From Phycisphaerae bacterium (GTDB taxonomy: Bacteria > Planctomycetota > Phycisphaerae > Phycisphaerales > SM1A02): a stretch of 64,000 nucleotides of DNA. The position numbers and the translations under genes are program-made. The DNA is taken from positions 29,507-93,506 of the forward strand of contig JAEUIU010000029.1 of NCBI GenBank assembly GCA_016795065.1, given 5' to 3'. Numbering within the stretch: position 1 is the stretch's first letter; every line of letters starts with the position of its first letter. The notes under the pieces were generated by a model, which searched no databases, was not told where the DNA came from, and was given only the letters and a program-made list of their open reading frames with translations. This document shows, one piece after another, positions 56,801 to 64,000 of this stretch.

Positions 56801-59800
56801 GTTTGAGACCTCGTTGGGGGCGGTGAAGTGAAGCGATGCGCTATGCTCGCCGGACAGGTGTACGCTCGGGCCCGACACCTGGGTCCAGGTGTAGGTGAGG
56901 CCGGAACGCTCGGGGTCGGTGCCGTACGCGTGCAGAACGACCTCGTCCTCTTCCTCGACTGTCACGTCATCGCCGGCATCGACCGACGGGGCATCGTTCT
57001 GGCTGTTGACCGACACGGTCACCGTGTCCATCGTCGTGTGGGCGCCGTCGGTGACTCGCAGGGCGAAGGTCACGTCAGAGTTGACGACGCCGTTGGGGGC
57101 GATGAAGGTGGCGTTGGCACTGGTGGCGTTGACGAGGACGACCGGCGGGCCTGACGTCTGCGTCCAGAGGTAACTGAGGCCGGCACCCTCGGGGTCGCTC
57201 GCTGTCGCTGCAAGCGTCACCGTGTCACCCTCATCAACCTCCTGATCTGCGCCGGCATCCACCACTGGGGCGTCGCTATCGCGATTGACGAGAATCGAAA
57301 CGGTGTCGATCGAAGTGTTCGTACCGTCGCTCACCGAACATTGGAGAACGATCGTCGTGTTCGTCAACCCCTCGGGAGCGACGAAACTCGGCGTGGCCCC
57401 GTCCGCGCCGGTGATGCTCACGGCCGGGCCGCTCACCTGAGTCCAGGTGTACGTGATGCCCTGACCTTCAGGATCGCTCGCTGTCGCCGCGAGGGTGACG
57501 GTGTCGCCCTCGTCGACGACCTGGCTCGCGCCGGCATCGACCGCGGGCGCGTCATCGTCGCGCTGGATCGTGACGATGACCGTGTCGACCAAGCCCGTGC
57601 TGGTCGTGACCTGGAACTCGACCTGCGTGTTCGTCAGCCCCTCCGGAGCGGTGAACACCGGGCGGGCAGCGCTTGCGTCGTTGAGCGCGATCGCCGGGCC
57701 GCTGAGTTGCGTCCACGAGTAGGTGACACCTGGCGTGAGCGCCTGGGCAAAGCCTGGCCCAAGCCGAACGCTGTCACCCTCGTTCACCGTCTGATCAGAA
57801 CCCGCGTCGTAGCCGGCGACGCTGCCGTCCTCGACCACGAAGACGGTGACCGTGTCGATGGTGGTGTTCGTTCCGTCGCTGACCGCGACCTGAAAGACTA
57901 ACGTTTCGCTCGCACCGTTGGCCGGGGCGGTGAAGCTCGGCGTTGCGGTGGTGTCGCCGGTGATCGCCACCGCCGTCCCCGAGACCTGCGTCCACTGGTA
58001 CGTGAGAGCCTGTCCCTCGGCGTCGCTTGCGGTGGCAACGAGCGAGACCAACCCGCCCTCGCCGACCGACTGGTCGCTTCCCGCGTCAACCGAAGGAGCA
58101 TCGTCATCGGCGTTCACGGTGATCGTGATTGTGTCCAGCGACGTGGTGGTCCCATCGCTCACCTCGACCCGGAACGTGAGGGTCGTGTTCGCGACACCCT
58201 GCGGTGCGGTGAACGCTGGCGTCGCCCCGGTGTCACCCGAGAGCGCGACCGCCGGTCCGCCCAGTTGGGTCCAGGTGTAGGTGAGGCCGGCGTCCTCGGG
58301 GTCATTGGCGTCCGCAACCAGCGTGACGGCGGCGCCCTCATCCACGGTGTAGTCGGCGCCGAGCGAGACGCTCGGGGCATCATCATCTCGGTTGACCGTC
58401 ACGGTGACCGTGTCGAAGGAGGTGTTGACGCCGTCACTCACCGCGACCTCAAAGGTGAGCGTCGTGTTAGCAAGCCCTTCCGGGGCGGTGAAGGTGGGCG
58501 CGTTGGTGTTGGCACCGGCGAGCAGGACCGAAGGGCCGTCGGTTTGACGCCAGATGTAGCTGAGGCCCGCACCTTCGGGATCGGTCCCCGAAGCGGCCAG
58601 CGTGACGGCATCGCCCTCGTCAACGGCCTGATCAGCGCCGGCGTCGGCACTGGGCGCGTCGTCATCGCGCCATAGGAAGACCCACACCGTGTCGGTGGTC
58701 GTCAGCGATCCGTCACTGACCTCGACCTGGAAGGCAAGCCAAGTGTTCGTCGCTCCCTCGGGCGTGGTGAAGGAGACCGTGGCGTCGGTCGGTCCGGTCA
58801 GCGCCACGGCGGGGCCGCTGATTTGCGTCCACTGGTAGGTGAGGCCAGCGCCTTCCGGATCGGTGGCGGTGGCGGTGAGCGCGACAACCTGGTTCTCATC
58901 GACGCCGATGTTGGGACCTGCGTCGACGGTTGGTGCGTCGTCGTCGGCATTCACGAGCACCGTGACCGTGTCGATGGTCGTGTGTGTGCCATCGCTCACG
59001 GCCACTTGGAAAGTCAGCGTCGCGTTGACGTAGCCCTCGGGTGCATCGAAGCGCGGATCGGAGGCGGAGGCATCCGAAAGCGTGACCGCCGGACCTGCGA
59101 GCTGGGTCCAGGTGTAGGTCAGCGTTCCTTCCTCGGGATCGCTCGCCACCGCGTTGAGGAGCACCTCGTCGCCCTCGTCGACCGTTTGGTCGGTGCCGGC
59201 GTCCACGGTCGGCGCATCGTCGTCGGCATTGACAAGAATGCTCACCGTATCGACGGTCGTGTTGACGCCGTCGGTCACCGTCACCTGGAAGGTGAGCGTC
59301 GTGTTCGAGACTTCGTTGGGCGCCGCGAACGTCGGCGTCGCTCCGCCCGCCCCGGTCAGGGTCACCGGTGGTCCGCCGGTCTGCGTCCACAGGTACATCA
59401 GCCCCTGGCCCTCAGGATCGGTTGCAACCGCCGCAAGCGAGACGACGTCGCCCTCATCAACCGTCTGGTCCGTGCCAGCGTTCACGGTCGGCGCATCGTT
59501 ATCGCGATTCACAAGAATCGACACGGTGTCCGCCGATGTGCTCGTCCCGTCGCTCGCGGTGAGCTGGAAGACGATCGTGACATTCGAGAGACCCTCCGGC
59601 GCGGTGAAGGTTGGCGTGAGCGAGTTTGCGTCGCTCAACACCACGGCCGGTCCGCTGACCTGCGTCCACGAGTAGGTCACCCCCTCACCTTCCGGATCGG
59701 TGACGGCGGCGCTCAGGGTCACCTCTGCATTCTCGGCGACCGACTGATTCGCCCCGGCATTCACGCTCGGGGCGTCGTTGTCGCGGTTGACGTTGACGGT

Positions 59801-62800
59801 GATCGAGTCGTAGGTCGTGCTCGTTCCGTCGCTCACGGCCACCTGGAAGGTGAGCGAGACATTCGTCAGGCCCTCGGGGGCCGTGAAGCTCGGCGACGGG
59901 GAGTTCGCGCTGGACATCGCGACGGCCGGCCCGCCGGTTTGCGTCCAGGTGTAGGTCAGGGCCTGGCCCTCAAGATCGCTGGCGCTGGCGGCGAGCGTGA
60001 CCGCAGCGCCCTCGTTGACCGTGCGATCTGCGCCGGCATTGACGCTTGGGGCATCGTCATCGCGATGCACGGTGACGGTCACGGTGTCGACGGAGGTGTG
60101 CACGCCGTCGGTCACGGTGAACTGGAAGGTGTAGCTCGTGTTGACGACGCCTTCCGGCGCGACGAACGTGGGCGTTGCAGAGGTCAGCCCCGACATCGAG
60201 AGCGTCGGGCCGTCGATCTGTTCCCAGATGTAGGTCAGCGACTCGCCCTCGGGATCCACCGCGACGCCGTTCAGCGTCACCGTCTCGCCCTCGTCGGCGT
60301 CGAAATCCTGCCCTGCGTCGGCCGATGGCGCATCGCTGTCGCGGGCAACAGCGATGGAAACGGTGTCGATCGAGGTGTTCGTTCCATCCGATACCGCAAC
60401 TTGGAAAACAAGCGTCGTGTTCGTCAGGCCGTTCGGCGCGGTGAAGGTCGGCGAGGCGCTCGATGTGTCGTCCAACACGGCCGCAGGACCGCTGATTTGA
60501 GTCCAGGTGTAGGTGAGCCCCACGCCCTCCGGGTCGGTCGCCGTTGCCGCGAGGGAGACGACATCGTCCTCCTCGACGGACTGGTCCGGACCGGCACTCA
60601 CCGAAGGCGCGTCATCATCGGCGTTCACGAGTACCGTGACAGTGTCGACGGAGGTATTGACGCCATCAGAGACGGCCACCTGAAAAGTCAGGGTCGTATT
60701 CGAGAGGTAGTTCGGTGCGGTGAAGCTCGGCGACGCCCCGTTTGCGCCGGTCAGCGAAACGCTCGGCCCGCCGGTCTGCGTCCAGGTGTAGGTGAGTCCC
60801 ACGCTTTCCGGGTCGGATGCGGTGGCCGCGAGGGCGACCGCGGCGCCTTCGGCCACGGACTGATCCGGACCGGCATCGACCGACGGCGCGTCGTCGTCGC
60901 GATTGACGTCAACCGTGATCGTGTCCACGCTCGTGTTCGTCCCGTCGCTCACACTGCACTGGAAGACGATCGAAGTGTTAGCAAGACCCTCAGGTGCCGT
61001 GAAGGACGGCGCCGCGCTGGTCGCGTCGTCGAGCGTCACACTCGGGCCGCTCACTTGGGTCCAGGTGTAGGTCAGGCCCTGCGATTCCGGATCGGTGGCG
61101 GTCGCCCCAAGCGTCACGGTATCGCCCTCATCGACGGTCTGGTCCGGACCGGCATCGACCGACGGCGCATCGTCGTCGCGGTTGACGTCGACCGTGACCG
61201 TATCCACGCTCGTGTTCGTCCCGTCGCTCACGCTGCACTGGAAGACGATCGAAGTGTTAGCGAGACCCTCCGGGGCCGTGAAGGACGGCGCCGCGCTGGT
61301 CGCGTCGTCGAGCGTCACACTCGGGCCGCTCACTTGGGTCCACGAGTAGGTCAGCACTCCGCCCTTCGGATCAGCGCTCGCCGAGGCGTTGAGCGTCACC
61401 ACGTCGCCTTCATCCACCACCTGGTCGGCTCCCGCGTCGGCGACGGGCGCGAAATCGGTCGCGTCAATCGTCCCGTCGGCGAACGAAAGCTCGCCGACAT
61501 TCTGGTACTCAACCGTAAAGGAGCCTCCACCGGCGAGCTGGATCGTCAGTTGGCCGGGGCCAGCACTCCAATCGACGTCGCTTCGCGAGAAGCCAGAGAG
61601 ATCGATGGTGTTGGTTCCGCCTCCGCCATCGACCGAGTAGACCGCACCGTCCGTCGGTGACGCGAAGGCGAAGGTATCGTCGTGCGAGGACCCGACGACG
61701 GACTCAAACGAGTCAAGCGTGTCATCGCCTGCCGCACCCGACGCGTAGCCGACTGTGAGATCGACCGTCACCGGACCGCTCGCGTTGGCGTAGCTGACGG
61801 TGTCGGTTCCCGTGCCACCGAGCAGGGTGTCCTCGCCCGAGCCGCCGGAGACCGTGTCGTTGCCGCCGCCGGCGATGATGACGCTCCCTCCATCAACGCC
61901 CGTGAGCGTGTCGTCATACGCGGAGCCGGTGACGTTCTCGACGCTGCTGAGCGTGTCGCTGCCGTCGCCACCACTGGCGGCACCGGTTGCGAGGTTCACC
62001 GTCACCCCCGACGTCGCGTTGGCATACGTCGCGGTGTCGTTCCCCTCACCGCCTTCGATCGTGTCGTTTCCGGCGCGCCCCTCGAACGTGTCATCACCGG
62101 CGCCGCCCGTCAGGACGTTTGCGCCCGTCGTACCCGCGAGCACATCGCCGAATGACGAGCCCACGACGTTCTCGACGTTCAGCACGGTGTCGTCGCCATC
62201 CGCGCCGGTCGCGGTTCGGGCCGTGAGGTCAACCTCCACGGCTCCAGTTGCGCCGGAGTAGTCGACCGTGTCCACACCGGTCTGGCCATTGAGCGTGTCG
62301 TTACCCGCGCCGCCGACCAGGACGTCGATCCCGTTGCCGCCCAGCAGGATGTCGTCGCCTAGGCCGCCTTCGATCCGGTCGTTCCCGCCCAAGCCGTAGA
62401 GCGTGTTGTTCTCTCCGTCGCCAACGATCGTGTCGCCGAAGAGCGAACCGTATATGTGCTCCACGCCAGAGATCGTGTCGTTGCCCTCGCCGGAGGCGAT
62501 GCCCGTCGCGAGATTCACGTTGACGGCTCCGGACGAACCCGTGAACTCAATCATGTCTTCGCCGCTGCCACCGATGAAGACGTCGTCGCCCGCCCCGCCA
62601 ATGAAGTAGTCGTCATCGGCCCCGCCATCGAGCGTGTCGTTGCCCTCGCCGCCGATCAGGAAGTCGTATCCCGCGCCGCCGATCAGGACGTCATCGCCCC
62701 CACCCCCGTCGATCGTGTCATTGCCTTCGAGACCGTCGATCGTGTCCGCATCGTCGCCGCCGACAAGCGAATCATCCCCCGCCGTTGCCGACATGAGGAT

Positions 62801-62938
62801 CCGCGGTTCAAGCTGCTCCCCCTGGAAACGAGGCGAGGCAGCCGGCTGGTGCAGTGCCGGCTCTTGGCTCGATGGCCCTTGCTCGACGTGGCGTTCCGAA
62901 ACAACAGCGTGCCAGAGCCAAGAGAACAACCTGCGCAT
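50576..62938 (-). CDS. Giant LEPR-x-LL / RTX / tandem PKD-like repeat surface protein
   Basis: A 4120-residue protein. ATG at 62938 has GGAGG 10 bases upstream. Order: a short basic, hydrophobic N-terminus (MRRLFSWLW), the LEPR-x-LL motif LEPRILMS at about 43-50, about 350 residues of RTX-like calcium repeats (GGxGxDxx, e.g. GGAGDDVFIGG), a beta domain, about 36 tandem PKD/REJ-like domains of 93 residues (TYTWTQVSGPxVxL, SFTAPEGLANTxLxFQVxVSDG), one cadherin-like domain (FAIDPSTGELTVADADLL) and an acidic region. It ends with WALLWGVVRGIQGTEREP and a basic tail. Probably a calcium-stiffened adhesin or matrix fibre exported by the adjacent HlyD genes. No classical signal peptide. Confidence 0.9.
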   Translation of the reverse strand: MRRLFSWLWHAVVSERHVEQGPSSQEPALHQPAASPRFQGEQLEPRILMSATAGDDSLVGGDDADTIDGLEGNDTIDGGGGDDVLIGGAGYDFLIGGEGNDTLDGGADDDYFIGGAGDDVFIGGSGEDMIEFTGSSGAVNVNLATGIASGEGNDTISGVEHIYGSLFGDTIVGDGENNTLYGLGGNDRIEGGLGDDILLGGNGIDVLVGGAGNDTLNGQTGVDTVDYSGATGAVEVDLTARTATGADGDDTVLNVENVVGSSFGDVLAGTTGANVLTGGAGDDTFEGRAGNDTIEGGEGNDTATYANATSGVTVNLATGAASGGDGSDTLSSVENVTGSAYDDTLTGVDGGSVIIAGGGNDTVSGGSGEDTLLGGTGTDTVSYANASGPVTVDLTVGYASGAAGDDTLDSFESVVGSSHDDTFAFASPTDGAVYSVDGGGGTNTIDLSGFSRSDVDWSAGPGQLTIQLAGGGSFTVEYQNVGELSFADGTIDATDFAPVADAGADQVVDEGDVVTLNASASADPKGGVLTYSWTQVSGPSVTLDDATSAAPSFTAPEGLANTSIVFQCSVSDGTNTSVDTVTVDVNRDDDAPSVDAGPDQTVDEGDTVTLGATATDPESQGLTYTWTQVSGPSVTLDDATSAAPSFTAPEGLANTSIVFQCSVSDGTNTSVDTITVDVNRDDDAPSVDAGPDQSVAEGAAVALAATASDPESVGLTYTWTQTGGPSVSLTGANGASPSFTAPNYLSNTTLTFQVAVSDGVNTSVDTVTVLVNADDDAPSVSAGPDQSVEEDDVVSLAATATDPEGVGLTYTWTQISGPAAVLDDTSSASPTFTAPNGLTNTTLVFQVAVSDGTNTSIDTVSIAVARDSDAPSADAGQDFDADEGETVTLNGVAVDPEGESLTYIWEQIDGPTLSMSGLTSATPTFVAPEGVVNTSYTFQFTVTDGVHTSVDTVTVTVHRDDDAPSVNAGADRTVNEGAAVTLAASASDLEGQALTYTWTQTGGPAVAMSSANSPSPSFTAPEGLTNVSLTFQVAVSDGTSTTYDSITVNVNRDNDAPSVNAGANQSVAENAEVTLSAAVTDPEGEGVTYSWTQVSGPAVVLSDANSLTPTFTAPEGLSNVTIVFQLTASDGTSTSADTVSILVNRDNDAPTVNAGTDQTVDEGDVVSLAAVATDPEGQGLMYLWTQTGGPPVTLTGAGGATPTFAAPNEVSNTTLTFQVTVTDGVNTTVDTVSILVNADDDAPTVDAGTDQTVDEGDEVLLNAVASDPEEGTLTYTWTQLAGPAVTLSDASASDPRFDAPEGYVNATLTFQVAVSDGTHTTIDTVTVLVNADDDAPTVDAGPNIGVDENQVVALTATATDPEGAGLTYQWTQISGPAVALTGPTDATVSFTTPEGATNTWLAFQVEVSDGSLTTTDTVWVFLWRDDDAPSADAGADQAVDEGDAVTLAASGTDPEGAGLSYIWRQTDGPSVLLAGANTNAPTFTAPEGLANTTLTFEVAVSDGVNTSFDTVTVTVNRDDDAPSVSLGADYTVDEGAAVTLVADANDPEDAGLTYTWTQLGGPAVALSGDTGATPAFTAPQGVANTTLTFRVEVSDGTTTSLDTITITVNADDDAPSVDAGSDQSVGEGGLVSLVATASDAEGQALTYQWTQVSGTAVAITGDTTATPSFTAPANGASETLVFQVAVSDGTNTTIDTVTVFVVEDGSVAGYDAGSDQTVNEGDSVRLGPGFAQALTPGVTYSWTQLSGPAIALNDASAARPVFTAPEGLTNTQVEFQVTTSTGLVDTVIVTIQRDDDAPAVDAGASQVVDEGDTVTLAATASDPEGQGITYTWTQVSGPAVSITGADGATPSFVAPEGLTNTTIVLQCSVSDGTNTSIDTVSILVNRDSDAPVVDAGADQEVDEGDTVTLAATASDPEGAGLSYLWTQTSGPPVVLVNATSANATFIAPNGVVNSDVTFALRVTDGAHTTMDTVTVSVNSQNDAPSVDAGDDVTVEEEDEVVLHAYGTDPERSGLTYTWTQVSGPSVHLSGEHSASLHFTAPNEVSNTTLVFQVAASDGVNTTVDTVSVFVNADDDAPSADAGPNQEVDEGDVVTLSGSGTDPEDVGLTYTWVQTSGPAVVLSDATAASPTFTAPEGLSNVTVTFALSVSDGTNTSVDTVSVLVNRDNDAPTVDAGPTQYVEEGDAVALAATASDVEGDTLTYFWSQVSGPSVAMSDMDSATPSFTAPEGLANTSLVFQVIVSDGESQTIDTVTIEVSRDDDAPSVDAGLDRTVNEGASVSLSATASDPEGVGLTYTWTQVSGPAVAISNAATASASFTAPEGLTNTQLVFQVAASDGVNTTIDTVAIDVNRDDDAPSANAGSDQSVDEGDTVTLHGSATDPEGMPLTYTWVQTSGPAVVLSDSSAATPTFSAPEGLTNVTIGFQLTVSDGVNTSVDTVSILVNRDNDAPIVDAGPDQVVDENETVQLSASITETDGQATQVIWRQISGPTVTVTGANTATPTFVAPEGLANTQVAFEVLVSDGSFVTADTVTIDINRDNDAPSASAGADQTVTEGAAVALSASATDPEGQGLTYTWTQISGPSVVLTGGSSTTPSFTAPNELVNTDLVFQVSVSDGTNVSIDTVTVHVNADDDAPSASAGPDQSVTELATVTLAASGTDPEGEGLTYTWSQVSGPTVTLSDTNSTSPTFTAPDRVSNTTLVFQVAVSDGVNTSVDTVSILVNADNDAPSADAGPDQSVEEGDPVALAATASDPEGQGLTYTWTQTAGPTVQLTGGSTSTPSFTAPNYVSNTTLTFRVAVSDGTNTTYDTVSVLVNADNDACSVDAGANQTVNENAAVALHAAASDPEGQALTYTWTQVSGPSVSLTGAAGANPTFTAPEGLANTTLVFQVVVSDGVHSAVDTVTIDVNRDDDAPSVNAGADRTVNENAAVTLTASASDPEGLGLTYSWTQTAGPSVALSGTDGAALSFTAPERLSNTTLTFQVAVSDGVNTTYDTINVIVNADNDAPSVDAGLPVTVNEGDPVSFTASATDPEGQGISYTWTQIFGQSVSMTGTNTATMAFTAPNLTGNGLVAFQVAASDGTNTTYDFVWAIVNADNDGPSVDAGSDQSVAEEGLVTLHATGTDPENQSLTYTWTQTDGPAVTLSSSSASSPSFTAPNLLVNTTLTFQVQVSDGTNTAVDTVEVLVNADDDAPSVSAGADRTVDENDAVTLSATATDPEGVGLTYAWVQTGGPAVVLTGSNGATPSFTAPEGLANTALTFQISVSDGVHTTMDTITVNVNRDDDAPSINAGPDQTVAENETVTLAASATDPEAQGLTYTWTQVSGPVVVLDDAHSTSPVFTAPEGLANTAIVFQCAVTDGENTSVDTVTIAVNRDDDVPSVDAGPYQSVEENDLVTLGATATDPEAQGLTYTWTQVSGPSVTLDDAHSGSPTFTAPEGLANTSIVFQCAVSDGVNTSVDTVTIDVERDNDAPSVEACPDLSVAEGAAVGLSAAASDPEGMGLSYAWTQVGGPSVTLAGATSATPSFTAPNYVANTTLTFQVAVSDGVNTSIDTVTVLVNADDDAPSVDAGGDQTVDEGDAVALSATASDPEGVGLTYTWTQIAGPSVTIEDADGASPSFTAPNRLANTDLTFQVVVSDGTNATIDTVTVHVNADNDLPSIDAGSDQSVDENEEVVLTATATDPEGQGLTYTWTQVSGPAVTLSDDHAIAPSFTAPEGLANTSIVFQCAVSDGVNTTVDSVTIEVNRDNDAPVADAGVPFSVNEMTLAQLHASGVDAEDQGLTYTWTQVGGPPVTLAGADSSSPTFTAPVRLTDATLTFQVAVSDGTNISYDSVQVLVVAVNETPDSLVIDGTTIVADAVNGTHIGTVSAHDGDLGDELRFEIFGGDGRFAIDPSTGELTVADADLLQRYGVTEYVITVRVTDLSGASIEREVRLEMQGIAPPEPDTEERPAELVEDRMPPDLHVLPSPTAAPLPVHGSGVVDESDGSFDLPPAPTVAPVGWTEWDGRTDDLVQEMPIAVDLNEASPDLRHVQGVDALIAEDQNFDAVFEEVTDVTKAEVAQIQAEVDQAASSSQRDAAAEHSGTSLWALLWGVVRGIQGTEREPTQRAADDEKQRAKSQK
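51420..61450 (-). repeat. About 36 tandem copies of a 279-bp coding repeat
   Basis: The units code the 93-residue PKD-like domains of the giant protein. Each shows the marks (A/V)PSxDAGxDxxVxEGxxV, TDPEGxGLTYTWTQ, SFTAPEGL and VSDGxNTxxDTVxVxVNRDDDAP. The copies at about 60874-61150 and 61153-61430 are nearly identical in DNA, which points to recent duplication by unequal exchange. Other units have drifted. Lengths vary by a few residues. Confidence 0.85.
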
Positions 62939-63223
62939 GTATGCCTCCGAGTGGCGACCCGCGGGCGGCCCACCCCGCGCCGACCGCGTCGCACGATCCC
63001 GAGCCATGCATCGACTTGGGTCCGACCGTCGATCCGTTGAGTTGGACCGAACCCGCGAATCCCATGGAATTCGGGTGGATCAGCGGACGGCACCATGTGT
63101 GCGGAACGCAACGGTTGTGCGGGCGGCCCCGATAAAGTCCAACCGGAGCGGGGCTCGCGACGCCATCGAAGTGTGTGGCCAGACCATGCGCCGGAGCCGG
63201 GCGCCTGTCGCGACCGCCGTCAC
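62939..63223. other. Gap between the two giant-protein genes
   Basis: 285 bases without a gene. It holds the ribosome site of the giant gene (GGAGG, about 62946). No convincing terminator or promoter is visible. Confidence 0.4.
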
Positions 63224-64000
63224 TCAGCGTGACCGATGACGGGAGTCTTGTTCTGCAGCGGTCCGCGAATCGGGCTCCCGTTCGGTTCCCTGAATCCCGC
63301 GGACAACGCCCCACAACAGCGCCCAGATGGACGTTGCCACCGGCTCTTCCGCCTCGCTCTTCACGTGCGCGCCAATCGCTTCCTCCGCCGACCGCTGAAT
63401 GGCCTGCACCTGCTCGTTCGTGGTGTTCACGACCTCTTCGAACAGCTCGTCAAAGTCCTTGCCTTCCTCCAGCGCCGACTCGACTCCGACGAATGTCTCA
63501 CGTTCGGCCGCAGCTCCCCCGACTTCGACCGGAACAGGCGGCTCGGGGATCAGGTCGATCTCGATACCTCGTGGCGTGTCAACGATCGGCGAGATCTGGG
63601 GCACCATCGGCGTTGCGTGTGCCGGCGCGTGGTCCTCAGCGCTGCCCGGCGACACAAAAGCGGCTGGGCGTGTCAAGTCCGCTGCGATCGCGTCCCCAAC
63701 CGGCTCATGCTCCGACTGCTTCTGCGGTTCCTCCTCCGGCGCGTCGGGCTTCGATGGCTCTTCGGTCGCGGGCACAACCGGGGTGACTTCCAGCCGGAAG
63801 CTCTGCTCGTACGTCGCGCCGGAGAGATCGGTGGTACGCACCGTCACCACATACTCGGTACCGCCGCTTCGGTCGAGGAGATCGGGGTTGGCCAGTCGCA
63901 GTTCGCCCGAGTCGGGGTCGATCGTGAAGATCGATTCGCCGCCCACGAGCTCGTAGCGCAGCACCTCGCCGACAGCCTCGTCGGCATCATGCCCTCGCAC
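63224..64000 (-). CDS. Giant-protein paralogue, C-terminal part (5' end outside window)
   Basis: 258 residues of an open frame that continues beyond the window end; no start is seen. The first 75 residues are a cadherin-like unit (FTIDPDSGELRLANPDLL, YVVTVRTTDLSGATYEQSF). A Pro/Glu-rich acidic stretch (about 75-185) follows. The C-terminus carries DFDELFEEV and the WALLWGVVRGIQGTEREP motif with a short basic tail. The shared tail and the same arrangement as the 4120-residue protein show it is a paralogue, probably exported by the same route. Confidence 0.85.
   Translation of the reverse strand: MRGHDADEAVGEVLRYELVGGESIFTIDPDSGELRLANPDLLDRSGGTEYVVTVRTTDLSGATYEQSFRLEVTPVVPATEEPSKPDAPEEEPQKQSEHEPVGDAIAADLTRPAAFVSPGSAEDHAPAHATPMVPQISPIVDTPRGIEIDLIPEPPVPVEVGGAAAERETFVGVESALEEGKDFDELFEEVVNTTNEQVQAIQRSAEEAIGAHVKSEAEEPVATSIWALLWGVVRGIQGTEREPDSRTAAEQDSRHRSR

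Noticed and set aside
1100..61262. Scattered GTTAG/CTAAC words, often as TTA leucine codons before G
   Set aside because: The count is not above a rough expectation for this base composition, so I do not treat it as a motif.
51420..61450. Regular repeats as a possible CRISPR array
   Set aside because: Units are 279 bp, contiguous, in frame and protein coding; there are no spacers or cas genes.
58823..61660. 945-residue open frame on the plus strand opposite the giant gene
   Set aside because: It mirrors the tandem repeats of the minus-strand gene; arginine/glycine-rich with no domain, and it exists only because the repeat lacks stops in that frame.

Overview
This 64 kb, GC-rich window looks like chromosome of a planctomycete, most probably class Phycisphaerae. 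That is inference from the gene mix: secreted FG-GAP/VCBS-repeat proteins ending in dockerin-like tails of the form DGADLATLLGAWG, a giant protein carrying an N-terminal LEPR-x-LL motif, an ECF sigma factor joined to a Ser/Thr kinase with WD40 repeats, and an FHA-GAF-SpoIIE phosphatase. No phage, insertion sequence, CRISPR array, tRNA or rRNA was recognised.

Left half (1-33.9 kb) is mostly housekeeping. It holds a secreted FG-GAP protein (cut by the window start), a GYF-like protein, argE with a CMD-family gene, RNase R, an ECF sigma / membrane protein / VIT-VWA lipoprotein operon, a dienelactone hydrolase, a second FG-GAP gene that lacks a sensible stop codon, a dihydrouridine synthase, a DUF3052-like gene, dapA coupled to a Nudix gene, pdxJ, phoU, a UAP1-like uridylyltransferase, recJ, adk, a PDZ protein, the FHA/GAF/SpoIIE protein, then APH-fold kinase, yicC, secG and tpiA on the minus strand, and alaS. 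Many of these starts lie only 6-9 bases downstream of a TAcRCT-like -10 box, which suggests frequent leaderless transcription.

Middle (33.9-44.9 kb): a sigma factor overlaps a transmembrane WD40 kinase gene. Two large secreted proteins follow: one with LTD, kelch-like and thrombospondin-3-like repeats, and one with VCBS repeats. Both end in dockerin-like tails.

Right third (45-64 kb) is the most unusual part. On the minus strand, two large surface-protein genes lie head to tail; one is complete (4120 aa: LEPR-x-LL, RTX-like repeats, about 36 tandem 93-aa PKD-like domains, a cadherin-like domain) and one is cut by the window end. They share an almost identical C-terminal module (WALLWGVVRGIQGTEREP plus a basic tail). 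Immediately downstream, same strand, come a PilZ gene (c-di-GMP receptor family), a GAF-HlyD fusion, a PqqD-like/M50-protease/HlyD fusion and a small HlyD adaptor, with short overlaps or gaps. I read this as a candidate dedicated, c-di-GMP-responsive export or surface-display system for the giant proteins. No ABC ATPase or outer-membrane TolC is visible in the window.

Starts were chosen from ribosome sites, -10 boxes, overlaps and family lengths; several are GTG or TTG and remain uncertain.
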